Source: an uncultured Prevotellaceae bacterium
GTDB lineage: Bacteria > Bacteroidota > Bacteroidia > Bacteroidales > Bacteroidaceae
DNA: 64,000 bases
Direction of reading: 5' to 3'
Assembly (NCBI GenBank): GCA_900316285.1
Contig: ONCG01000002.1
Span: forward strand, 123,688-187,687
Both the position numbers and the translations under genes were made by a program. The notes below the pieces were generated by a model. It was not told where the DNA came from. It searched no databases and worked only from the letters and a program-made list of their open reading frames with translations. Positions 9,192-17,996 of the stretch are shown piece after piece. The first letter of the stretch is position 1, and the number at the start of each line of letters is the position of its first letter.

Positions 9192-10235
9192 TCAAACCAC
9201 ATTTACTTCAGGTCGGATTTCCACACCAAACCGCTCTTTCACATCGTGGCGGATGGCTTCACAAAGGCGCACGATGTCCTCGCCCTTGGCTCCGCCGAGG
9301 TTCACCAGCACCAACGCCTGCTTATCGTAGACACCGGCAGGACCCAGCTTGCGTCCTTTCCAGCCACATTGGTCGATCATCCAGCCGGCAGGAATCTTCA
9401 CCCGCTCAGCATCCACTTCGTAATGAGGCATATTGGGATACTGCGCAGCCAACTCCTCGTATTTTGCTCGCGGCACAATTGGATTCATGAAGAAACTACC
9501 GCCATTACCCAACTCGGCAGGATCGGGCAGTTTAGCTCGCCGGATGTCGATGATGGCATCGCGAACATGTTGCGCCGTCAGCGCTTCTTCAGCTATCTGC
9601 TTCTGCGAGAAAAGATGTTCGCGCAGATTACCATAATCGAGATGGGGCACAAAAGTGCGGGAAAGACGATAGGTGACATAGGTGACGACATATCGGTTCT
9701 TCCAATCTTGCTTGAAGCGGCTCTGCCGATAAGCATAGCAGCAGTCCTCGTTGTCGAAGGCCACACGCTCACCGGTGGCAATCTCTACGGCTTCCACACG
9801 CTCGATAAGGTCTTTCGCTTCAACGCCATAGGCGCCGATGTTCTGCACAGCACTCGCACCCACCTCGCCAGGAATGAGCGAGAGATTCTCGGCTCCATTC
9901 CATCCGCGGGCAACGCAGTAGGCCACGAAGTCGTCCCAAACAACACCGCTACCCACACGCAGCAGCACGCTGTCGCTCTGAGGGCCCTCGATGGCAGAGA
10001 TGTCCTCAATGCCCATGATGGCTGAGTGCAGCACGGTGCCTTCAAAATCGCCCGTCAGCAAGAGGTTGCTACCGCCACCCAAGATGAGCAGCGGTTCGCC
10101 AGTCTCCTGAAAGCGCTCACGCTGCAACAGATGAACGAGCTCGCTCTCGGTGGCGAACTCCACAAAGCGTTTACAGGCGGCATCGATGCCAAACGTGTTA
10201 TGCTTCAGCAATTGGTAGTTGCGTATATCTTTCAT
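9192..10235 (-). CDS. murB: UDP-N-acetylenolpyruvoylglucosamine reductase
   Basis: A flavoenzyme that makes UDP-N-acetylmuramate in the cytoplasm for peptidoglycan; 347 aa, the long type I form. Visible motifs are the FAD-binding ILGGGSNLLL, IPGEVGASAVQNIGAYG, the catalytic-serine segment NGGSFFMNP, and AGWMIDQCGWKG near the C-terminus. It lies 46 bp after the lipoprotein gene at 10282 and before the MBL hydrolase, all on the minus strand, so the three may share a transcript. Confidence 0.96.
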   Translation of the reverse strand: MKDIRNYQLLKHNTFGIDAACKRFVEFATESELVHLLQRERFQETGEPLLILGGGSNLLLTGDFEGTVLHSAIMGIEDISAIEGPQSDSVLLRVGSGVVWDDFVAYCVARGWNGAENLSLIPGEVGASAVQNIGAYGVEAKDLIERVEAVEIATGERVAFDNEDCCYAYRQSRFKQDWKNRYVVTYVTYRLSRTFVPHLDYGNLREHLFSQKQIAEEALTAQHVRDAIIDIRRAKLPDPAELGNGGSFFMNPIVPRAKYEELAAQYPNMPHYEVDAERVKIPAGWMIDQCGWKGRKLGPAGVYDKQALVLVNLGGAKGEDIVRLCEAIRHDVKERFGVEIRPEVNVV

Positions 10236-10281
10236 ACTCTCTGATTCTTGATGGTTACCCCGACGGCACGTGCGGGCTGAA

Positions 10282-11136
10282 TTAACAAGTGAACTTCACC
10301 AGCTTCCAAGCGTTGTCCTTACGCTGAAAGGTCATTTCGATGTTCAAACCGTTTGCAACACCACGAACGATGAGCACCTTCTGATTCTCCGACGAATAGT
10401 GCTGACCGTAGTTCACAAGATAAACGACGCCGTGCGGAATGACCACGGGTTTGAAGGTTGGCCACTGCTCAGGCATGATGCTTCCCGTCACCTCGTTGAA
10501 CTCTTCATCGTCGGAGTCGGGAGCCGTCATCACAACAAACTCGTCGAGGCTATGCACCTGATAGGCCGAGTCGGCAGAGAAACGCTGGTAGAACTGCAGG
10601 AACGAAGCACACGGGTGGTCGGAAATCGGCTTGTGGGTAACCTGCGTGAGACGCCATTCGCCACCATCGCCGCGCTCGAAGTCGTACTCCTTCATGCGGC
10701 CTTCGTCAAGATAAAGCTTCTCCACCGAGGCATGCGTCAGCACATAGCTTTTCGATAGCGAGTCTTGCTGATTGTTGTCGAGTAGAACGGAATAGAACCC
10801 CTCACCCATGAAGAAATGGCTGTATTGCCACTGACGGCGGGCCAGCATAGCCGTACCTCCTTCTTTGTGCACAGGCAGTGGGAAGACGATGCGGTTCATT
10901 TGCATGCGTCGGTTGCCGGCAAAGTTGAAGAAGAAGTCGTCGAACAACTCGTCGACGGCCTTCGATTCCGGCACTTCCTCGACAAGGTCGGGCACCGTGT
11001 CGGCCAACAGCGTGTCGGCAGCCAACGAATCCTCCTCTGCCGACTCTGCATCGGCAGGCGACTTCCGGTCTGTACAGCTTGTGCCTATCATGCACAGCAC
11101 CAACACGATTGAAAGCAGTAACTTTCTGTTATACAT
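10282..11136 (-). CDS. Bacteroidales lipoprotein, DUF4348-like
   Basis: A 284-aa lipoprotein starting at the ATG at 11136 (MYNRKLLLS). The signal peptide ends MIGTSC with the lipid Cys at residue 21, then an acidic linker rich in Asp, Glu and Ala. The globular part (about 65-284) has many aromatic residues, including FLQFYQRFSADSAYQV and the end WKLVKFTC. It resembles the DUF4348 proteins of Bacteroidales, whose function is unknown. A TAACTTTG box lies 78 bp upstream. Outer-membrane or periplasmic anchoring is inferred from the lipobox. Confidence 0.7.
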   Translation of the reverse strand: MYNRKLLLSIVLVLCMIGTSCTDRKSPADAESAEEDSLAADTLLADTVPDLVEEVPESKAVDELFDDFFFNFAGNRRMQMNRIVFPLPVHKEGGTAMLARRQWQYSHFFMGEGFYSVLLDNNQQDSLSKSYVLTHASVEKLYLDEGRMKEYDFERGDGGEWRLTQVTHKPISDHPCASFLQFYQRFSADSAYQVHSLDEFVVMTAPDSDDEEFNEVTGSIMPEQWPTFKPVVIPHGVVYLVNYGQHYSSENQKVLIVRGVANGLNIEMTFQRKDNAWKLVKFTC

Positions 11137-11213
11137 GTGAGTTTGCAAATCTCTATAAGCATCTCAGCCTACGCTGGAGCTATCTCTCTCAAAGCATGTT
11201 TACTAAAACTCTG

Positions 11214-11221
11214 CAAAGTTA
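11214..11221 (-). promoter_or_regulatory. TAnnTTTG box for the DUF4348-like gene
   Basis: TAACTTTG followed by C on the minus strand, giving a leader of about 70 nt. Confidence 0.55.
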
Positions 11222-11382
11222 CAGAAAATAAATTGAAACATGAAAAGGAAAAGGGAAAAATTAATTCGCAAGCGAGATTTTTTCTGAAAGCGGCTACCCC
11301 TTCACCCGTTCGGCAACACCCAGGACGTAGTCCTATCACCACCTGGAAAGGCTTAACATTGCAGAAGAATGTAGCAAAAATC

Positions 11383-11414
11383 TTTGCAAGTGTGAAATAA
11401 ACTTTGTATCTTTG
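11383..11414 (+). promoter_or_regulatory. Bacteroidetes promoter for the MFS genes
   Basis: TTTG at 11383-11386 and TATCTTTG at 11407-11414, separated by 20 bp, match the -33/-7 arrangement of Bacteroidetes sigma factors. The MFS start follows 44 bp later. Confidence 0.75.
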
Positions 11415-11458
11415 CAGGCAGATTGTGAAAAATCGAAAACCATAAATATCAACAAAAA

Positions 11459-13078
11459 ATGACACAAGCAATTCAAAAAACATTGCGCGACTCGGCAGGC
11501 ATGCGTTGGACTGCCCTGTTGCTGTTGGCTCTGGCCATGTTCTGTTCTTACATTTTCATGGACATCCTCTCGCCCATCAAGGACCTCATGCAGGAAACTC
11601 GCGGATGGGACTCTACAGCCTTCGGAACCATGCAGGGTTCGGAGGTATTCCTCAACGTATTTGTGTTCTTCCTCATCTTCGCAGGTATCATCCTCGACAA
11701 GATGGGCGTGCGCTTCACAGCCGTCCTCTCGGGTGCTGTAATGCTCATTGGTGCCATCATCAAGTGGTATGCCGTGAGCGAATCGTTCATAGGTAGCGGC
11801 TTGGAGACTTGGTTCACCAACAACCTGAACTACATTCCTATCTTCGATGAACTGGGCGTTTCGCCGTTCTATCAGGGTATGCCGGCATCAGCGAAGTTTG
11901 CTGCCTGCGGATTCATGATCTTCGGTTGCGGTTGCGAGATGGCTGGTATCACCGTTTCGAGAGGTATCGTGAAGTGGTTCAAAGGCCGCGAGATGGCGCT
12001 GGCTATGGGTTCCGAGATGGCTTTGGCTCGTCTGGGTGTGGCCACCTGCATGATTTTCTCGCCGTTCTTCGCCAAGTTGGGCGGTAACATCAGCGTTACT
12101 CGTTCGGTGGCCTTCGGCGTAGTCCTCATGTGCATTGCCCTGATGATGTTCATCGTCTACTTCTTCATGGACCGCAAACTCGACGCTCAAACGGGTGAAG
12201 CCGAAGAGAAGGACGACCCGTTCAAGGTTAGCGATATCGGTAAGATTCTCAGCGATTCGGGCTTCTGGCTCGTGGCTCTGCTGTGCGTGCTCTACTACTC
12301 GGCCATCTTCCCCTTCCAGAAGTATGCCGTGAACATGCTGCAATGCAACCTCACACTGACCGAGCCTGCACAGGATTCGTTCTGGGCAAGTCCGTCGGTG
12401 ACCATCGTGCAGTATGTCATCATGCTCGTCGTTGCCGCTGCCGGCTTCGCCAGCAACTTCATGAAGGACAAGAATAAGAAGTATGGTTTGCTGGCCATCT
12501 CCATCATCGCCCTCGTCACCTATTGCTATATGGGCTACATGCGTCAGTCGGCAGAGTCCATCTTCGCTGTGTTCCCACTGCTGGCTGTGCTCATCACGCC
12601 GATTCTCGGCTCGTATGTCGACCACAAGGGTAAGGCTGCTTCGATGCTCGTGCTGGGTTCGCTGCTGCTCATTGCCTGCCACCTGACGTTCGCTTTCGTT
12701 CTGCCGCTGTTCAAGGGAAATGCCGTTGGCGGCATCGTCATCGCCTACGTCACGATTCTCGTGCTCGGCTCTTCGTTCTCGCTCGTGCCCGCATCGCTGT
12801 GGCCCAGCGTGCCGAAGCTCGTTGATGCAAAGGTGATTGGTTCGGCCTACGCCCTGATCTTCTGGATTCAGAACATCGGCTTGTGGCTGTTCCCGCTGCT
12901 CATCGGTAAGGTGCTCGACAAGACCAACCCGGGCGTGACCGATCCCACACAGTTCGACTACACTTGGCCGCTGGTGATGCTCGCCTGCCTGGGTGTTGCC
13001 GCCCTGCTGCTGGGTCTGCTGCTGAAGGTTGTCGACCGCAAGAAAGGTCTCGGCCTTGAGGAGCCCAACATCAAGTAA
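11459..13078 (+). CDS. MFS transporter (first of a tandem pair)
   Basis: A 539-aa inner-membrane permease with about 12 hydrophobic helices. The loop after the second helix has ILDKMGVRFT, the MFS GxxxDxxGxR-type motif, and the mid-region GITVSRGIVKWFKGREMALAMG is conserved in the neighbour. The C-terminal half has SLVPASLWPSVPKLV and WIQNIGLWLF. The gene at 13157 shares these motifs in the same order, so the two are tandem duplicates. The substrate cannot be read from the sequence. The downstream Kelch-symporter fusion suggests a carbohydrate or sialic-acid context, but this is inference. Confidence 0.85.
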   Translation: MTQAIQKTLRDSAGMRWTALLLLALAMFCSYIFMDILSPIKDLMQETRGWDSTAFGTMQGSEVFLNVFVFFLIFAGIILDKMGVRFTAVLSGAVMLIGAIIKWYAVSESFIGSGLETWFTNNLNYIPIFDELGVSPFYQGMPASAKFAACGFMIFGCGCEMAGITVSRGIVKWFKGREMALAMGSEMALARLGVATCMIFSPFFAKLGGNISVTRSVAFGVVLMCIALMMFIVYFFMDRKLDAQTGEAEEKDDPFKVSDIGKILSDSGFWLVALLCVLYYSAIFPFQKYAVNMLQCNLTLTEPAQDSFWASPSVTIVQYVIMLVVAAAGFASNFMKDKNKKYGLLAISIIALVTYCYMGYMRQSAESIFAVFPLLAVLITPILGSYVDHKGKAASMLVLGSLLLIACHLTFAFVLPLFKGNAVGGIVIAYVTILVLGSSFSLVPASLWPSVPKLVDAKVIGSAYALIFWIQNIGLWLFPLLIGKVLDKTNPGVTDPTQFDYTWPLVMLACLGVAALLLGLLLKVVDRKKGLGLEEPNIK

Positions 13079-13156
13079 GGAGAAGTGTTTCTCGGCTGCT
13101 ATCGTATGACAGGAGTCGAGAATCACCATTTTTTAAGGACATAACCCATCATCTAC

Positions 13157-14623
13157 ATGTCAGAAACCAATGGACGTGTGAAACGTTGGAGCGTGCTCAT
13201 CATCGTGGCGTTTGCCATGATGATGGGCTACGTGTTTTGGGACATCGTGTCTCCACTTTCCACAACGCTGAAAGCCCCGCTTGAAGAAGGCGGAATGGGC
13301 TGGACAGCAAGCGAATACGGCTTCTATGCCGGTTCCTATAGCATTTTCAACATCTTCCTGCTGATGCTGTTCCTCGGTGGCATCATTCTCGACAAGTGCG
13401 GCATTCGCTTCACGGGATTGCTCGCTACGGGCATGATGCTTGCTGGCGCGGCCGTCAACTGGTTTGCCCTGCGCTATGTTGTGCCTACGACATACGTAGA
13501 AATGCCGGTGACGCTCTTCGGCCTGATTCCCGAGCATCTGAAGACGCAAGTGCTGGTATCGGCGCTGGGCTTCGGCATGTTTGGCGTGGGATGCGACATC
13601 ACGGGCATCACCGTCTCGAAGGTGGTCACGAAGTGGTTCACCGGACACGAACTCGCTTCGGCGATGGGCATCCAGGTGGCAATGGCTCGTCTGGGTACGG
13701 CCTCCGCCATCAGCCTCTCTCCCGTGATTGCACAATCCTTCGGTCTCTCGGCACCTTTGCTCGTGGGCACTCTGCTGCTATTGGCAGGATTCCTGATGTT
13801 CGGGGTTTACACCTTCATGGATAAGGAGAAAGAAGTTGAGACGTTGAGAGGTTCAGAGGTTCTTTCTCCGCTACGCTCCGAAAGCGCCCCTGCGAGTCGA
13901 GCGGAGAATGTTGAGAAAGTTGAGAATGTTGAGAAAGTTAAGAAAGCGGAGGAGTCGCCCTCGCTCATGAAGGCGTATGTGTCGGCATTGCTCACCAACC
14001 GAGGTTTTTGGCTCATCGCTATTCTCTGTGTGCTGTTCTACACTAGCTTGCGACCATTCCTGAAGTTTGCAACCGACGTGCTAGTCAACAAATACGGCCT
14101 CGACCCCGTTACCGCCGGCTGGATTGTGTCACTGCTGCCCTACGGCACTATCGTGCTCACCCCGCTCTTCGGAAGCATCTACGATCGCATCGGACGCGGC
14201 GCAACCCTTATGCTAACGGGTTGTGCGCTTGTCTTCGTTTGTCATGTGGTGCTCGCCCTGCCCATCGTCAACACCCCGTGGGTAGCCGCTCTGATGATGG
14301 TGCTGCTGGGTGTAGCCTTCTCATTGGTGCCGAGTGCTATGTGGCCCAGCGTGCCGAAACTCGTGCCGCTGAAGGTGCTGGGCACGTCATACAGCATCAT
14401 CTACTACATTCAGAACATCGGTTTGATGCTCATGCCGATGCTCGTGGGCAACATCATCGATGACTACACGAGTGCCGACGGACACGTCGATTTCACCGTA
14501 CCCATGTCGGTATTCGCCGTCTTCGCCCTCGCCGCCACGCTGGTAGCTGCCCTGCTGCTCTATATGGACAAGCGCATGGGATACGGACTCGAGAAGGCAA
14601 ACATTTCCAAGGTGGCAAAGTGA
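13157..14623 (+). CDS. MFS transporter (second of a tandem pair) with a repeat-derived loop
   Basis: A 488-aa 12-helix permease paralogous to the gene at 11459 (shared ILDKCGIRFTG, GITVSKVVTKWFTG, SLVPSAMWPSVPKLV and YYIQNIGL). The central cytoplasmic loop (about residues 226-264) is enlarged by Glu/Val/Lys-rich sequence including ENVEKVENVEKVKK. Its DNA contains GTTGAGA units and a segment related to the dispersed repeat at about 1181-1200. The loop is where an insertion is least harmful, so the transporter is probably functional. The 3' end also runs into a GTGACAAGG-like simple repeat that supplies the last codons. Substrate unknown. Confidence 0.85.
   Translation: MSETNGRVKRWSVLIIVAFAMMMGYVFWDIVSPLSTTLKAPLEEGGMGWTASEYGFYAGSYSIFNIFLLMLFLGGIILDKCGIRFTGLLATGMMLAGAAVNWFALRYVVPTTYVEMPVTLFGLIPEHLKTQVLVSALGFGMFGVGCDITGITVSKVVTKWFTGHELASAMGIQVAMARLGTASAISLSPVIAQSFGLSAPLLVGTLLLLAGFLMFGVYTFMDKEKEVETLRGSEVLSPLRSESAPASRAENVEKVENVEKVKKAEESPSLMKAYVSALLTNRGFWLIAILCVLFYTSLRPFLKFATDVLVNKYGLDPVTAGWIVSLLPYGTIVLTPLFGSIYDRIGRGATLMLTGCALVFVCHVVLALPIVNTPWVAALMMVLLGVAFSLVPSAMWPSVPKLVPLKVLGTSYSIIYYIQNIGLMLMPMLVGNIIDDYTSADGHVDFTVPMSVFAVFALAATLVAALLLYMDKRMGYGLEKANISKVAK
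13835..13950 (+). repeat. In-frame repeat insertion in the MFS central loop
   Basis: Short GTTGAGAnn units flank a piece (13862-13903) resembling the intergenic repeat near 1181-1200 (both TTTCTCCGCT with CGAAAGCG). The paralogue upstream has an ordinary loop here. Confidence 0.65.
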
Positions 14624-14655
14624 CAAGGTGACAAAAGTGATAAGGTGACAAAGAA
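14608..14655 (+). repeat. GTGACAAGG simple repeat
   Basis: Degenerate tandem AAGGTGACAAAGTGA-like units begin inside the last codons of the second MFS gene and run into the intergenic gap. A related TTACCTTGT run abuts the thrS stop at 1221-1252. Confidence 0.6.
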
Positions 14656-14670
14656 ACAAAGGAGTCTGTT

Positions 14671-17310
14671 ATGAAGAAGCGGGGAATCGCGATTTCGCTC
14701 ATGCTGCTCGCCATGATGATGGCAAGTTGCGGCAACAAGGACAAAAGCCGTCAGTTCAATAGTTTTAGTGTTGACGACCTGCCACAACTGGTGGTGGGCG
14801 ACAGCGTGCAAGGTGTGGCTGCACCCTTTGCTGGCATGTCGGGATATGAACTTATCGTAGCTGGTGGCTGCAACTTCCCGGAAACACCTGCTGCCGAAGG
14901 CGGCGAGAAGCGTTTCTATGCCGACATCTTCGCCCTTGACATCAGAGACCCGCATCAGTGGATTCGTGTGGGCGAGCTGCCGCATCCTATTGCCTATGGT
15001 GCCAGCGTCGTTGTACCTGAAGGTATCGTCTGCATCGGCGGTACCAGTGACGGCAAGGTGTCGGTACGCGATGTTTTCCTGTTGGAAAAAACACTCACTC
15101 CCCTACCTTCCCTGCCCGTTGGTCTCGACCAGTTGGCAGCCTGCTATGCCGATGGTGTCATCTACGTTGCTGGCGGACAGACCGACGGCGAAGCCAATCC
15201 CAACATTTATACGCTTGACTACGCAAAGGGATCGAAGGAATGGAAACACTTTGCTACGACCGATGAAAGTCGGCTGCAGCCTTGTCTTGTGGTGCAGAAC
15301 GGCAGCAACGGATCAGAACTGCTGCTCATCGGCGGTTTCGATTCCCAAACAAAGCAATGCAGCAACACCATTGAGGCTTGGAATTTGAAGACCAAGTCGA
15401 AGCGTACGACCTACATGACCGACAGCTTCGGGGAAAAGCTTACAGCTGACGTTTCGGGCATCTCAAGTGCTTCCGCCTCTCCCACCTACTTTGCCGCCGT
15501 CGGAGCTACCGCCCTGCCCTGCGGAGCTAACAACATCCTGCTCTTCGGCGGTGTGAACAAGAAAGTCTTCGAGGCCGCCCTCCGTGAGCAGCAATCCGAC
15601 TACCTCACGCATCCCGCCGAGTGGTATCACTTCCGCGACTCGCTCCTCGTCTACAACACCATCACGGGCGCTTGGTCGAATGCCTACGGCGACCAGCGGC
15701 TGGCGCGTGCGGGAGCAGCAGTGGTGAAAGGCAGCCAGCCCAACACCTATTATATTATTAATGGCGAGCTGAAACCAGGAATCCGCTCGGCCGACGTCAC
15801 CAAACTCACCATCACCTACACCGCTCATTTCGGCTGGCTCAACTATCTGGTGCTCGTGGTCTACCTCATCGCAATGCTCCTGCTGGGCTACTATTTTATG
15901 CGACGCGAGTCAGGCTCTGAGGACTTCTTCAAAGGCGGCAACCGCATTCCTTGGTGGGCAGCAGGCATCAGCATCTTCGCCACGATGCTCTCGGCCATCA
16001 CCTATATGTCGATACCCGCAAAGGCCTACATGACCGACTGGACCTACTACCCCATGCAAATCTGCATCCTGCTGGTGTCGTTCCCGGTCATTAAGTATTT
16101 CCTGCCGTTCTTCCGCCGACTGAACGTCACCACCGCCTACGAATATCTCGAACACCGCTTCTCGTATGCCATCCGCCTGATGGCCTCCGTGCTGTTCATC
16201 GTGTTCATGGTGGCCCGAATGGCGCTGGTGCTCTTCCTGCCTTCGCTGGCAATGACCGCCGTTACGGGCATCGACATCTATGTATGCATCGTCGTGATGG
16301 CCGTAGTGACCATCATCTATTGCACGATGGGCGGCGTCGAAGCTGTTGTCTGGGGCGATGTGGTGCAGGGCATCATCCTCGTGGGAGGAGCCTTCCTGGC
16401 TGCCGTCTACCTCATCTACAACACCGGCGGCGGAGTCTCCGACTTCTTCCACATCGCTGGAATGAACGACAAGTTCCGACTCTTCGACTGGTCGTTCGAC
16501 TACCGCACGGCAACCTTCTGGGTGGTCATCCTCGGCGGCTTGGCCAACAACATCATCTCCTACACCAGCGACCAGACGGTCATCCAGCGTTATCTCACCA
16601 CGAAGGACGAGCATTCGGCGGCACGCAGCATCCTCACCAACGGTACGATGTCGGTTGTCGTCACCATCGCCTTCTTCACCATCGGCACGGGCCTCTACAC
16701 CTTCTACCAGACGCACCCAGCCGCCACCGACCTGACGATGCAGAAGACCGATGCCATCTTCCCGTTCTTCATGATGAGTCAGTTGCCGGCAGGCATCGCG
16801 GGCTTGCTCATCGCAGCGGTGTTTGCCGCCACGATGTCGACCATCTCCTCGAACATCAACAGCATCTCAACAGCGTTCACCGTCGACATCTGGAAGAAGG
16901 CACACCCCGCCATCTCCGATGCAGCCACCGTGAGAACGGCCCGTCTGACAGGTATCGTCAGCGGACTCATCGGCATGCTCATCGCCATCCTCATGGCAAC
17001 GATGAACATCCAGTCGCTACTCGACTATTTCAATACGATTCTCGGTCTCCTCTCCGGAGCGGTAGGAGCGTTGTTTATCATGGGTATCTTCTTCCCGCGC
17101 ATCGGGGCACGCGCAGCCTTCGTGGGCTTCCTCGCAGGAACACTCACGGTGTTCTGGATGAACTTCTATAGCGATGCAAACTTCCTGCTCTTCGGCTTCA
17201 CGGCCATCGTCGTCTCCACGCTCGTAGCCCTGCTCCTTTCCTATGTGTGGCCTGAGCGTCGCGAGCTGAAGGGCTTCACTTGGAAAACATTGTCGAAAGA
17301 GGTCGAGTAG
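14671..17310 (+). CDS. Lipid-anchored Kelch/mutarotase-like domain fused to a sodium/solute symporter
   Basis: An 879-aa two-domain protein. A lipoprotein signal ends MMMASC (Cys 20). Residues about 50-370 form a Kelch-type beta-propeller with repeated GG turns (YELIVAGGCNFP, GIVCIGGTSDG, LLLIGGFDSQ, ILLFGGVN), like the cyclically permuted mutarotases related to N-acetylneuraminate epimerase. From about residue 388 a sodium/solute symporter follows, with the family motif GGNRIPWWAAGISIFATML and about 13 membrane helices. SSS carriers have an external N-terminus, so a periplasmic propeller tethered by lipid and the first helix is topologically consistent. It could convert a sugar anomer and hand it to the carrier. 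Sialic acid is a guess: no lyase or epimerase genes are nearby. Confidence 0.85.
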   Translation: MKKRGIAISLMLLAMMMASCGNKDKSRQFNSFSVDDLPQLVVGDSVQGVAAPFAGMSGYELIVAGGCNFPETPAAEGGEKRFYADIFALDIRDPHQWIRVGELPHPIAYGASVVVPEGIVCIGGTSDGKVSVRDVFLLEKTLTPLPSLPVGLDQLAACYADGVIYVAGGQTDGEANPNIYTLDYAKGSKEWKHFATTDESRLQPCLVVQNGSNGSELLLIGGFDSQTKQCSNTIEAWNLKTKSKRTTYMTDSFGEKLTADVSGISSASASPTYFAAVGATALPCGANNILLFGGVNKKVFEAALREQQSDYLTHPAEWYHFRDSLLVYNTITGAWSNAYGDQRLARAGAAVVKGSQPNTYYIINGELKPGIRSADVTKLTITYTAHFGWLNYLVLVVYLIAMLLLGYYFMRRESGSEDFFKGGNRIPWWAAGISIFATMLSAITYMSIPAKAYMTDWTYYPMQICILLVSFPVIKYFLPFFRRLNVTTAYEYLEHRFSYAIRLMASVLFIVFMVARMALVLFLPSLAMTAVTGIDIYVCIVVMAVVTIIYCTMGGVEAVVWGDVVQGIILVGGAFLAAVYLIYNTGGGVSDFFHIAGMNDKFRLFDWSFDYRTATFWVVILGGLANNIISYTSDQTVIQRYLTTKDEHSAARSILTNGTMSVVVTIAFFTIGTGLYTFYQTHPAATDLTMQKTDAIFPFFMMSQLPAGIAGLLIAAVFAATMSTISSNINSISTAFTVDIWKKAHPAISDAATVRTARLTGIVSGLIGMLIAILMATMNIQSLLDYFNTILGLLSGAVGALFIMGIFFPRIGARAAFVGFLAGTLTVFWMNFYSDANFLLFGFTAIVVSTLVALLLSYVWPERRELKGFTWKTLSKEVE

Positions 17311-17379
17311 TCAGACTGGTCAGACGAGTCAGACGAGTCGGACGAGTCGGACAAGTCGGATTAGTCGGACAAGTCTGAC
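17310..17379 (+). repeat. 9-bp tandem repeat (GTCNGACNA)
   Basis: Nearly eight consecutive 9-bp units with the pattern GTCAGACGA/GTCGGACAA start at the symporter stop codon and fill the gap before the minus-strand TrpF-like gene. Confidence 0.85.
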
Positions 17380-17392
17380 CCCATCCGACTAT

Positions 17393-17770
17393 TCAAAGTC
17401 CCCCCAATGCTTCCTCAAGGCTTTGGGCCTTGACGATTCTGATGCCCGGTCGGATATCGGGATCGAGGGTGCGTTGCAGGTTGTCGATCATCACGGCACT
17501 CTCGTCGCCCAACAGAAGCACGACGTCGAGCCCATAGTTGTACACCCGTGTAACGATGTTCTGCGGCATGTCGTCGGCAAAAATCCCCACACGCAACTTC
17601 TCCTCGGCAGCCTCACCCGCGCTGGTCTCCTCAGCGGCAGCCTGCTTTCTGAGCGAGCGCAACCGCTCCTCGCTATAATCAGGAATGATGCCTGCCTGCG
17701 AACTGATCATGTGCACATAGTCCGGGCTGTCGGGCCGGAAATCGAATATCTGGTAATGCGCTTTCTCCAT
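17393..17770 (-). CDS. Short TrpF-like protein (partial barrel)
   Basis: A 125-aa protein starting at the ATG at 17770. The start is supported by a TATCTTTG box at 17792-17799, about 15 nt before the inferred transcript start. Residues about 10-20 (FRPDSPDYV) and 65-90 (LRVGIFADDMPQNIV, YGLDVVLLLGDES) match the middle of phosphoribosylanthranilate isomerase, where GFIFYPKSPRYV, VGVFVN and LDVVQLHGDE occur. The N-terminal strand with the catalytic KVCGM cysteine and the C-terminal phosphate-binding SGGI are missing, so it cannot be a normal TrpF. An Ala/Glu-rich insert lies at about 47-63. It may be a decayed or repurposed fragment; no trp genes are near. Confidence 0.65.
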   Translation of the reverse strand: MEKAHYQIFDFRPDSPDYVHMISSQAGIIPDYSEERLRSLRKQAAAEETSAGEAAEEKLRVGIFADDMPQNIVTRVYNYGLDVVLLLGDESAVMIDNLQRTLDPDIRPGIRIVKAQSLEEALGGL

Positions 17771-17791
17771 ATCTCCAAGTGTTTTATGATG

Positions 17792-17799
17792 CAAAGATA
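17792..17799 (-). promoter_or_regulatory. TAnnTTTG box for the TrpF-like gene
   Basis: TATCTTTG followed by C on the minus strand, 21 bp before the ATG at 17770; it decides the start. Confidence 0.6.
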
Positions 17800-17996
17800 G
17801 TGCAAATCGAGGAGAGGACAAAATAAATTGATAATTTTTTCCCTCTGGTAGCACAAGCATACGTCCCTTTTCTCCCCTTTCACTACCCTTTATGCCCTAT
17901 AAGCCCTAGTGAAGCAGCATTTTTTTTCATTCCGATATAATAAACGGCCAATGAGTTGCGTTATAAATATAAAATAACCCCAAAAATGAATTGCCT

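Larger units (their letters stand above)
11137..11458. other. Divergent intergenic region with two promoters
   Basis: A 322-bp gap between divergent genes. It holds a minus-strand box at 11214-11221 and a full plus-strand promoter at 11383-11414. The remaining sequence shows no convincing ORF or repeat. Confidence 0.6.

Noticed and set aside
11888-13129. 413-aa ORF opposite the first MFS gene
   Set aside because: Antisense of hydrophobic helices, giving an implausibly Glu/His/Gln-rich protein.
11459-17310. Complete sialic-acid catabolic operon
   Set aside because: Only transporters and a mutarotase-like domain are present; no lyase, epimerase or sialidase gene is in the neighbourhood.
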